This document shows positions 35,322 through 42,642 of a stretch of DNA of 64,000 nt, in pieces; the stretch's first letter is position 1, and the number at the start of each line of letters is the position of its first letter. Source of the DNA: Arthrobacter sp. PGP41 (lineage in GTDB: Bacteria > Actinomycetota > Actinomycetes > Actinomycetales > Micrococcaceae); contig NZ_CP026514.1 in the NCBI RefSeq assembly GCF_002953935.1, forward strand, positions 1,922,001-1,986,000, written 5' to 3'. Position numbers and translations under genes: made by a program. The notes under the pieces were generated by a model. It was not told where the DNA came from. It ran no database searches and saw only the letters and a program-made list of their open reading frames with translations.

Positions 35322-36305
35322 GTGTCAAGACCAAAAGTGATGGTAATTGTCCAGGAGGGCCGCCCCCGCCCTCCTGTTGAACGGTTGGAAGCCGAGGCAG
35401 ACGTCGTGGTGGTGCGCACCGCGGACGAGTTCCGGGCCGCCCAGCCCGGCGCCGAGATCCTGTTCCTGAACGACTTCAGGACCAATCTCCTGCGTGAGGT
35501 GGGGCCGGGGGAGCTGCGGTGGATCCACACGTCAAGCATCGGCGTTGACAGCCTCATGACCGATGAAATCATCAACAGCAACATCGTTGTCAGCAACTCC
35601 CGCGGCGTGTGCGAGCGGCCCATCGCAGAGTGGGTCCTGGGCGTCCTGCTGATGTTCACCAAAGACCTGCGCCGCACCATAGAGCTGCAGCAGGCGCGCA
35701 CCTGGCAGCACCGCGAAACCGAGCCTCTGCTGGGACGTAAAGTCGTGGTGGTGGGGCCGGGACCGGTTGGCCGCGAAACCGTCCTCCTCCTGCGAGCTGC
35801 AGGAATGGACGTTAGCGTTGTGGGACGGTCTGCCAGGAATGATCCGCAGCTGGGGTCCATCTCCGGCTTTGATGAGCTTGACCAGCTTCTTGGTCAGGCC
35901 GATGATGTAGTGCTGACCCTGCCGCTCACATCAGAAACCCGTGGGCTGTTCAACTCGTCGCGGTTCCGCAAGATGCGGCCCGGGGCGCGCCTGGTCAACG
36001 TAGGCCGCGGGGCGGTGGTGGTGGAGCAGGACCTCCTTGACGCCCTTGACGCCAAGCACCTGGGCGGGGCGGCACTGGATGTGTTTGAACATGAGCCCTT
36101 GGATGCGGGGAATCCGCTGTGGAGCCGTCGGAACATCCTCGTCTCCCCGCATGCCTCCGGCGACCTGATTGGCTGGCGCGGAAGAGTAGTGGATTGTTTT
36201 GCACGTAATCTCAGACTGTGGAAGGCCCATGAGCCCCTGCAGGACGTGGTGGACCTGAAGAAACTTGGTCCGACTACTCCTGCTTTGGCGTCTGACGCGC
36301 CCTAA
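35322..36305 (+). CDS. D-isomer-specific 2-hydroxyacid dehydrogenase 2
   Basis: This 327-residue enzyme starts at GTG 35322 after GGAAGGGGAAA. It has the nucleotide-binding VVVVGPGPVGRET, catalytic R in VNVGRGAVVVE, E in LDVFEHEPLD and H in SPHASGD. It belongs to the same superfamily as the enzyme at 9155 but is not closely similar. It may reduce glyoxylate, hydroxypyruvate or another 2-oxoacid released by the dehydratase pathway. The gap to the dehydratase is 63 bases, and a hairpin follows the stop. Confidence 0.85.
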   Translation: MSRPKVMVIVQEGRPRPPVERLEAEADVVVVRTADEFRAAQPGAEILFLNDFRTNLLREVGPGELRWIHTSSIGVDSLMTDEIINSNIVVSNSRGVCERPIAEWVLGVLLMFTKDLRRTIELQQARTWQHRETEPLLGRKVVVVGPGPVGRETVLLLRAAGMDVSVVGRSARNDPQLGSISGFDELDQLLGQADDVVLTLPLTSETRGLFNSSRFRKMRPGARLVNVGRGAVVVEQDLLDALDAKHLGGAALDVFEHEPLDAGNPLWSRRNILVSPHASGDLIGWRGRVVDCFARNLRLWKAHEPLQDVVDLKKLGPTTPALASDAP

Positions 36306-36316
36306 ATGAAGGCATT

Positions 36317-36364
36317 CCATGGGGTATTCCGAAGTTCTGGAAACAGGACCGGAATGCCCCATGG
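36317..36364 (+). terminator. Hairpin after 2-hydroxyacid dehydrogenase 2
   Basis: CCATGGGGTATTCCG pairs with CGGAATGCCCCATGG, with one G-T pair and an 18-base loop. The 17-bp dyad at 36372 follows eight bases later, so one operon ends and the next is controlled here. Confidence 0.6.
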
Positions 36365-36371
36365 GATCGCG

Positions 36372-36388
36372 TGTCCCAAGCTGGTACA
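36372..36388. promoter_or_regulatory. 17-bp dyad before APC permease 2
   Basis: TGTCCCA-AGC-TGGTACA fits TGTYYCA-N3-TGRNACR. It lies about 60 bases ahead of the start at 36451. Confidence 0.55.
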
Positions 36389-36450
36389 GTGCTCCCACGA
36401 TCCGCGTCGGTAGTGTGATTCAGCACTCAAAATTTCGTGACGAGGATTAC

Positions 36451-37914
36451 ATGTCAAGCACAACAAGAGGTACGACGAAAACGCCGACCCAGACCCAGGA
36501 CCACAAGCTCAGCGGCAACATGGGCGTGGGTGAGCTCGTGATGAACGTGCTCGCCTTTTCCTCTCCGCTGACAACAGTTGCAGGCACCTTGCCTGTGATG
36601 CTTCTTTTCAGCGGGCACACGGCACCGGGCATCTACCTGCTAGTGACGCTCATGCTGCTGATCTTCTCTGTGGGCTTCGTGAAAATGAGCCGCAGCGTTG
36701 ACGCGCCGGGCGGCTTCTACTCGTTTGTCACGGCCGGTCTGGGTAAGCCGGCAGGTCTTGGAGGTGCGCTGCTGGCCCTCTTCGGATACGTTTTCATTGG
36801 TTTCTTTGCACCCTCGCTTTTTGCTTTGACTCTCCAAAGCTTCGTGGTGAACACGTTGAACGGGCCCGATATTCCTTGGTACTGGTATGGGCTTGGCATC
36901 ATCGGTATCACCACACTCCTGGCTTATCACCGCATTGATCTCTCCGCGAAGGTCCTCACGGTCGTCATGCTGCTGGAATCGGCAGTTGTGGTCATCTTCG
37001 ACGTCGCCGCTTTCGCCGCAGGATCCGGAGAGGTGGTACAGGGCATCGGCTTCTCTATGCCGTGGATTACGGATGCCGGGTTGGGGCTGGCACTGCTGTT
37101 CGCCGTCGGAAACTTCTTCGGGTTTGAAGCGACAGTGATCTACCGGGACGAAGTCAAGAATCCGGACCGCACCATCCCCCGGGCCACCTACATTGCGGTA
37201 GTGGGAATCGGGCTGTTCTACGCCGTGGCGGCCTGGGCCTACACCACATTCATTGGGGCAGAGAAAGTTCAGGGTGAAGCTGCCGCCAACACCGTGAACC
37301 TCTTCAATGACGGCGCCACGGTCCTCGTGGGCAAGATCTTCGCGGACATTGCAGTGGTCCTTCTCATCACCTCGATCCTGGCTTCGATGCTTTCGATCCA
37401 GAACATCGCCGCCCGGTACAGCTTCTCGCTGGCGGCCGATGGGGCGCTGCCCTCCGCGCTCGGCCGGGTCCACCCCCGCCATAAGTCGCCCTACGTTTCG
37501 GCAGCGGCAGTTGGCATCCTGTGGGCCGCGGCTACACTGATTTTCACCGTGGTGGGAGTTGCTCCCGAGATGCTGTATCCCATTGCCAGCGGCAGTGGAA
37601 CCTTTGCAGTGCTGCTCTTGATGTTCATCACGAGCTTTGCTGTTCTCGTCTACTTCGTCCGCCGTCGCAGCTTCGCTCCAGAGCCGGTCTGGAAGACCAT
37701 AGTTGCTCCCATGATCAGCGTGGTGTTCCTGGGCCTGATCACCTACCTGGCAATCACCAATTATCCCGAGCTCATCGGTGGCTCGGCCATCATGACCGCG
37801 ATCTTTATGACATTCACCTTTGCCCTGTTCTTTGGCGGCATTGTTTATGCATTCCTGCTGCGGTCCAAGCGCCCGGACATTTATGCCCGCCTGGGCCGCC
37901 AAAAGACTGATTGA
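36451..37914 (+). CDS. APC family permease 2
   Basis: This membrane protein of about 487 residues starts MSSTTRGTTKT at ATG 36451, behind GAGGA; a longer open frame would run through the hairpin and dyad. It has about 12 hydrophobic segments and the motif NFFGFEATVIYRDEVKNPD, shared almost word for word with the permeases at 29730 and 46932. An amino acid or amine is the usual solute of the family. It is followed after 37 bases by a Gfo/Idh dehydrogenase, probably in one transcript, which suggests that the imported solute is the substrate of that enzyme. Confidence 0.85.
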   Translation: MSSTTRGTTKTPTQTQDHKLSGNMGVGELVMNVLAFSSPLTTVAGTLPVMLLFSGHTAPGIYLLVTLMLLIFSVGFVKMSRSVDAPGGFYSFVTAGLGKPAGLGGALLALFGYVFIGFFAPSLFALTLQSFVVNTLNGPDIPWYWYGLGIIGITTLLAYHRIDLSAKVLTVVMLLESAVVVIFDVAAFAAGSGEVVQGIGFSMPWITDAGLGLALLFAVGNFFGFEATVIYRDEVKNPDRTIPRATYIAVVGIGLFYAVAAWAYTTFIGAEKVQGEAAANTVNLFNDGATVLVGKIFADIAVVLLITSILASMLSIQNIAARYSFSLAADGALPSALGRVHPRHKSPYVSAAAVGILWAAATLIFTVVGVAPEMLYPIASGSGTFAVLLLMFITSFAVLVYFVRRRSFAPEPVWKTIVAPMISVVFLGLITYLAITNYPELIGGSAIMTAIFMTFTFALFFGGIVYAFLLRSKRPDIYARLGRQKTD

Positions 37915-37951
37915 AATTCCCTTTCAAGATACACACGTTCGGAGATCTGCA

Positions 37952-38959
37952 ATGACGCAACAGCTCAGAATTGGCTTGTTCGGGACCGGACGCATCGGTC
38001 AGGTCCACGCGCTGAGTTTGGCCAGCTTGGAGGAAGCAACACTCGCCTGGGTCTGTGACCCGTTCGTAGAGGGCGCCAAAAAGACAGCCGCCGAATTCGG
38101 TGGTCGCGTAAGCGATGACCCGGAGGAAGTCTTTGCCTCAGGAGAAGTCGATGCCGTCATTGTTGCCTCACCAACAGCGACCCACGTGGACCTGGTGGAG
38201 AGAGCCATTGATGCCGGTGTGCCCGTGTTGTGCGAGAAACCCATCGACCTGGAAATTTCCCGCGTTGACGCGATCCGGGCTAAGGCTGCTGCCGCGGATG
38301 TCCCCATTGCCTTGGGTTTCAACAAGCGCTTCGACAGGCACTTCGTGGAACTGAAGCGCCGTGTGGGAGCTGGCGAGATCGGTGCGCTGGAACAGCTTGT
38401 CATCACCAGCCGAGATCCGGGAGAACCGCCGGCAGCCTATGTCAGGCAGTCGGGCGGCATTTTTCGGGACATGACCATCCACGACCTGGACATGGCGCGG
38501 TACTTCATACCCGACATTGTCGAGGTGTCGGCGCGCGGCGCGAACGCCTTCAGCGAGGACATTCGCAATGCTGGCGACTTCGACTCGGCAGTGGTTACCC
38601 TACGCGGGTCTAAGGAAGAGCTCGTGACCATCGTGAACTCACGCCACGCAGCCTACGGCTACGATCAGCGCATTGAGGCCTTCGGTCCAGCGGGCTTGCT
38701 CCAGGTGGGCAATAAGAATGACGCTCTCGTTCGGCACTGGGGAGCCAGAGCGGTCGAAGCGATCGGCCCTTACCAAAACTTTTTTCTCGAGCGGTACGCG
38801 GAAGCCTACCGCCTGGAGGTGGCCGAATTCCTGCGGGCGGTACGCGGTCTGCCTTCGCGGAGCCCCGGCTTCGAGGACGGCCGCGCAGCGCTGATCCTGG
38901 CCGACGCTGCAGAGAAATCCGCCCGGACTGGGGTCGCGATAGAAGTGGTCCTTACCTAG
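37952..38959 (+). CDS. Gfo/Idh/MocA family oxidoreductase 3, inositol dehydrogenase-like
   Basis: This 335-residue enzyme starts MTQQLRIGLFGTGRIG behind GGAGA. The cofactor motif GTGRIGQVH, VLCEKPIDLE with the catalytic lysine, FNKRFDRHF and FRDMTIHDLDMARYF match myo-inositol 2-dehydrogenase (IolG) style members better than the other two Gfo/Idh proteins in the window do. It would oxidise a cyclitol or related polyol. It is probably co-transcribed with APC permease 2 and closes the operon, as a hairpin follows. Confidence 0.85.
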   Translation: MTQQLRIGLFGTGRIGQVHALSLASLEEATLAWVCDPFVEGAKKTAAEFGGRVSDDPEEVFASGEVDAVIVASPTATHVDLVERAIDAGVPVLCEKPIDLEISRVDAIRAKAAAADVPIALGFNKRFDRHFVELKRRVGAGEIGALEQLVITSRDPGEPPAAYVRQSGGIFRDMTIHDLDMARYFIPDIVEVSARGANAFSEDIRNAGDFDSAVVTLRGSKEELVTIVNSRHAAYGYDQRIEAFGPAGLLQVGNKNDALVRHWGARAVEAIGPYQNFFLERYAEAYRLEVAEFLRAVRGLPSRSPGFEDGRAALILADAAEKSARTGVAIEVVLT

Positions 38960-38976
38960 AGGAGCCAACAATGCCG

Positions 38977-39026
38977 CTTGCCCTGGGCCGCGGTGTTTCG
39001 CAACAGCATCTCCGGCCCAGGGCAAG
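38977..39026 (+). terminator. Hairpin after Gfo/Idh 3
   Basis: CTTGCCCTGGGCCG (38977-38990) pairs perfectly with CGGCCCAGGGCAAG (39013-39026). The loop is 22 bases and the following CTCTTCCCC is only weakly T-rich. Confidence 0.6.
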
Positions 39027-39399
39027 CTCTTCCCCGCTGATCACCCAGAACCAACCGAATCAGCGGCGGGGCGGTGAGCCGGTGTCGGCACGGCTCTGGA
39101 GACCTGGGCGTTACGGCTGAATGCACGTCGACGATACGGTTGTCAGAAGGCAGGGACAAGGGCCGCGGTCTGCTCGCGAAAGCCGGGCGGGGTACCGCTC
39201 GTCGGACACGTAGAGGACAGGTCCCAGGGACGTCATGTGGATTGTCCCGGGGGTGTGCGTCGACTCCTCCACACGAGCTCGGCTACAGCCTGAAATAGGA
39301 AGTGTGCCGGCGTCCCCGCCGAATCCCGGGTCAGCGTGGCTGCTTGAAACCGCTCTGAATTGAAACGATCCACGCTGATTCTCCGGCGCTTCATTTCGC
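39027..39399. other. Gap of uncertain content before the ABC importer
   Basis: No supported gene is seen. A minus-strand frame (39111-39419) contains HTPGTIHMTSLGPVLYVSD, which looks protein-like but lacks a ribosome binding site and any firm family match. It may be decayed coding DNA. The control region of the ABC importer begins with the dyad at 39400. Confidence 0.4.
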
Positions 39400-39416
39400 T
39401 GTTCCAAATTGGCACA
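39400..39416. promoter_or_regulatory. 17-bp dyad before the sugar ABC importer
   Basis: TGTTCCA-AAT-TGGCACA fits TGTYYCA-N3-TGRNACR. It lies about 185 bases ahead of the ATP-binding gene. Confidence 0.5.
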
Positions 39417-39600
39417 CATGCCGCATTCTTGAATCCGTCAAAGTTCAAGTAAGTGAAACAGTGTGGTGGGGGTCACGCAATAAAGGGATTCTTTTCAACT
39501 ACCCCTGAACTGCAGGATCAAACTAAGACAATTTGATCGACCGCCGCCGCTTAAGTTGTTTCACCGGTTCATTTGCATAGCCCAATCGAACGAGGATGAG

Positions 39601-40488
39601 ATGACCGACGCACCACCGGCGACCCCTCCACTGGTCGCCCTTAAGGACATACATAAGACATTCGGGGCGGTGTCCGCTTTGCGCGGCGTCAGCATCGATG
39701 TCCAGCCCGGCGAAACTTTCGCGTTGCTTGGCGACAACGCTGCCGGCAAATCAACGCTTATGAAGGTACTCACGGGCGTTTACCAACCCGATCGGGGTTC
39801 CATCGAGCTCGACGGAAAAAAGACGGAGTTTCCCACCCCCTCAGCTTCCCGTGACCAGGGGGTCGAGATGGTGTACCAAGACTTTGCCTTGGCAGACAAC
39901 CTGGATGTCCGTACCAACATCTTCTTGGGACGGGAACCGCAAAAGAACATCCTCGGTCCCTTCCTGCGGATCATCGACCGCAAGAAAATGGAAGTCGAGA
40001 CCAAACGGGTGCTTGAACGCCTGGACATCCCCATCAACCCCCGGCTCAAGGTCAAGCGGCTCTCCGGGGGCCAGCGACAAGCGGTCGCGATCGGGCGGGC
40101 ACTGGCCTTCGATGCCCGGCTGATCATCATGGATGAGCCCACCGCCAACCTTTCAGTCGCGAAAGTGGACAAGCTCATCGAGGTGACCCAGCGCCTCAAA
40201 GACCTGGGAATAGCCGTCATCATCATCACGCACCGGCTGGACGAAGCCTTTGCCGTGGCCGACCGGTTCGCCGTCATGCGCCAGGGGCAAGTGGTGGGCC
40301 GCTTCCGGGTGGGAGACGTCACCGAGTCCCAGGTGGCACACCTCATTTCCCACGGCACGTTGGACGACTACGTTGACGACGGTGGCGGCATACCCGAGGA
40401 GCGACGCAAGATTGGCTCCACCTCATCCCTGCCCGTTGTCAACGCAATGGCAGCACCCGGAACGACGATCAACGGGAGCGACTCGTGA
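39601..40488 (+). CDS. Sugar ABC importer, ATP-binding protein (CUT2, single domain)
   Basis: This 295-residue protein starts at ATG 39601, directly behind a GAGGATGAG ribosome binding site. It has Walker A GDNAAGKST, signature LSGGQRQAVAIGRAL, Walker B LIIMDEPTANL and the switch histidine in ITHRLDEA. CUT2 ATPases such as RbsA usually have two fused ATPase halves. This one has a single half, as in the FrcA branch. It powers import by the permease at 40485 and the binding protein at 41549. Ribose, fructose, inositol or another polyol are possible solutes. Confidence 0.9.
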   Translation: MTDAPPATPPLVALKDIHKTFGAVSALRGVSIDVQPGETFALLGDNAAGKSTLMKVLTGVYQPDRGSIELDGKKTEFPTPSASRDQGVEMVYQDFALADNLDVRTNIFLGREPQKNILGPFLRIIDRKKMEVETKRVLERLDIPINPRLKVKRLSGGQRQAVAIGRALAFDARLIIMDEPTANLSVAKVDKLIEVTQRLKDLGIAVIIITHRLDEAFAVADRFAVMRQGQVVGRFRVGDVTESQVAHLISHGTLDDYVDDGGGIPEERRKIGSTSSLPVVNAMAAPGTTINGSDS

Positions 40489-41483
40489 CCCTGACATTGG
40501 ATAACCTCAAGACAAAGCTGGGGCCCGCGGACCTGAAGAGCGGGTCGACCGCCACCAAGGTCAAGCGCTTCGTCGGGGACTACGGCATCCTCGTGTTCTT
40601 CGTACTGATTATTGCCTTCCTGACTTTTGCTGCTCCCAACTTCCTCACCCTGAACAACGTGGTCAACGTGGTCAGGCAGTCGTCCATCATTGGACTGATC
40701 GCCTTGGGAATGACGTTCATCATGATTACCGCGGGCATCGACCTCTCAGTCGGCTCCATCGTGGGCCTGGCGGGCATGACGTTTGCGTTGCTCGCCCCCG
40801 CCAGCGGTGGGGCGTTCTGGTTGCCGTTGATAGCGGGTCTGGGCGTTGGCCTGCTCGTGGGATTCCTGAGCGCGGCGATGGTGGTGTGGGGCGCCATCTT
40901 GCCCTTCCTGGCAACGCTTGCCACGATGGCCATAGCCCGCACAGCGGCCCTGGTCATCACGGATGGTCAAGTGGTTTCCGGCCTGAGCGGCCCTGCGGAA
41001 TGGCTGGGGTCTGGCTTCGTCGGTCCCATTCCCGTCCCGGTGATCATCTTTCTGCTGGCCGCAATGATCTGTGAGTTTGTTCTGAGCCGTACCAAGTTCG
41101 GTTCACACGTCTATGCAGTCGGGGGAAACGAAGAGTCGGCCAAGAAAGTGGGAATCTCCACCAGCCGAGTACTTTTCACTGTTTATCTCATCGGCGGTGT
41201 CACCGCCGCACTGGGTGGCCTTGTCCTGACTGCCCGTCTGGATGGTGCAGCGCCGGTGGCCGGTACCGGCTACGAGCTTCAGGTGATCGCCGCCGTCGTG
41301 ATCGGTGGGACGAGCCTCTTCGGCGGCGTCGGCACCATCCGTGGAACCGTCATCGGGGTCCTCCTGTTGGGCGTCGTGATGAACGGCATGAACCTGCTGG
41401 GCGTCTCCTCCTACTACCAGCAAGGCGTGCAGGGCATCATTTTGGTGCTCGCAGTCCTCCTGAACCGGTGGAAGTCGGACTGA
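40485..41483 (+). CDS. Sugar ABC importer, permease (RbsC-like)
   Basis: This 332-residue membrane protein has about 9-10 hydrophobic segments. Its GTG start overlaps the stop of the ATPase gene by four bases, so translation is coupled. ITAGIDLSVGSIVGLAGM and the later VIGGTSLFGGVGTIRGTVIG are hallmark segments of CUT2 permeases. It forms the transmembrane channel with the ATPase next door. Confidence 0.9.
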   Translation: MTLTLDNLKTKLGPADLKSGSTATKVKRFVGDYGILVFFVLIIAFLTFAAPNFLTLNNVVNVVRQSSIIGLIALGMTFIMITAGIDLSVGSIVGLAGMTFALLAPASGGAFWLPLIAGLGVGLLVGFLSAAMVVWGAILPFLATLATMAIARTAALVITDGQVVSGLSGPAEWLGSGFVGPIPVPVIIFLLAAMICEFVLSRTKFGSHVYAVGGNEESAKKVGISTSRVLFTVYLIGGVTAALGGLVLTARLDGAAPVAGTGYELQVIAAVVIGGTSLFGGVGTIRGTVIGVLLLGVVMNGMNLLGVSSYYQQGVQGIILVLAVLLNRWKSD

Positions 41484-41548
41484 CCGAACCACCCCAAAAC
41501 AAGGAAAAAACTCCTTGCGTACAGTCAAAACCCCCGAAAGGAACAACC

Positions 41549-42517
41549 ATGCGAATGGAACGTAAAATCGCCGCAGCGCTAGCCATGATGGCAGCAGGTG
41601 CCCTCACCCTGACAGGATGTGCCGGCAGCAGCAATGCAGGCAACAGCAGCGGGACGGACAAGACCTACAACATTGGCGTTGTAGTGCTTGACCTGCAGGA
41701 CCCGGACCTGGCCCACATGACCGACGCGATGAAGAAGACGGCCGACGGAAAGGGCGTCAAGCTGAACATCACCGACTCCAAGAAAGATGTCGGAAGTGAA
41801 CTAAACCAGGTAGAGGACCTCCTCACCCGCCAGGTCGACGCCATCATCATGCAGCCCCTGGACGGCGAAGCCAGCCAAAATGCGGCAAAGCGGGTCCTCG
41901 CCGCCGACATCCCGCTGTTCATCCTGTCCACAGAATTCGCAGAGGGTGCGGACGTTGGATACAAGAGCTACATCGGTGTAGATGACACCGTGGCCGGTGA
42001 AATGCAGGCCGAGTACTTGAACAAGACGCTTCCTGAAGGCGGCAACATTGTGTTCGCCGCCGGAATTTACGGTGCGTCGTGGACGGATCGCCGCAAGAGT
42101 GGCTTTGACAGCAAGATCAACGACAACTTCAAAGTGGTTGCGGAGTTCCAGGCCAAGGGCAGCCGCGACGACGCCAAGCGGAACATGGAGGATACTCTTC
42201 AGCGCTTTGGTGCCGGCCAAATCGATGCCGTGGTTGCCAACAACGACGAGATGGCCATTGGCGCGGCCTCGGCCATTGCTGACGCTGGCCGCACTGCCGA
42301 GTTCAAGGCGGTAGTTGGTGTCGACGGCACGGAACCGGCACTGCAGGAAATCAAGGCAGGAACTATGTCGGCAACGGTCCGCCAAGACTCTGCTGGCCAG
42401 GGTGCCAAGGCAGTTGAGGTTGTCACTGACTTCCTTAATGGCGGAAACGTGGAGAACCGATACACGCTGCCGTTCACGCTCATCTCCAAGGACAACCTTT
42501 CCGAGTTCTTGAAGTAG
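41549..42517 (+). CDS. Sugar ABC importer, substrate-binding lipoprotein
   Basis: This 322-residue protein starts MRMERKIAAALAMM behind GAAAGGA. The signal peptide ends in the lipobox LTGC near residue 23, so the protein should be lipid-anchored outside the membrane. The mature part is a periplasmic-binding-protein type 1 fold (VVVLDLQDPDLAHMTDAMKK, TDSKKDVGSELNQVEDLLTRQVDAIIMQPLDG, ANNDEMAIGAASAIADAG), close to ribose- and inositol-binding proteins. It gives the importer its specificity. A terminator follows. Confidence 0.9.
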   Translation: MRMERKIAAALAMMAAGALTLTGCAGSSNAGNSSGTDKTYNIGVVVLDLQDPDLAHMTDAMKKTADGKGVKLNITDSKKDVGSELNQVEDLLTRQVDAIIMQPLDGEASQNAAKRVLAADIPLFILSTEFAEGADVGYKSYIGVDDTVAGEMQAEYLNKTLPEGGNIVFAAGIYGASWTDRRKSGFDSKINDNFKVVAEFQAKGSRDDAKRNMEDTLQRFGAGQIDAVVANNDEMAIGAASAIADAGRTAEFKAVVGVDGTEPALQEIKAGTMSATVRQDSAGQGAKAVEVVTDFLNGGNVENRYTLPFTLISKDNLSEFLK

Positions 42518-42533
42518 GCAGTTCCATCAATCC

Positions 42534-42574
42534 AACGGGCACAGCGGATGCATCCGCTGTGCCCGTTCTGTTTT
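42534..42574 (+). terminator. Terminator after the ABC importer
   Basis: 42534-42567 is a perfect 34-base palindrome (AACGGGCACAGCGGATG and its mirror), followed by CTGTTTT. Confidence 0.8.
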
Positions 42575-42642
42575 GGCACACCCCCGATTACGCCGCACCT
42601 GCCTACACTTCCTGCGGACCACTACGAATGGAGAATTCGACC

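Noticed and set aside
39111..39448. Minus-strand frames with HTPG and VLYVSD, first read as a metallo-hydrolase remnant
   Set aside because: The histidine motif of metallo-beta-lactamases is not present in full and the pieces lie in two frames without a ribosome binding site.
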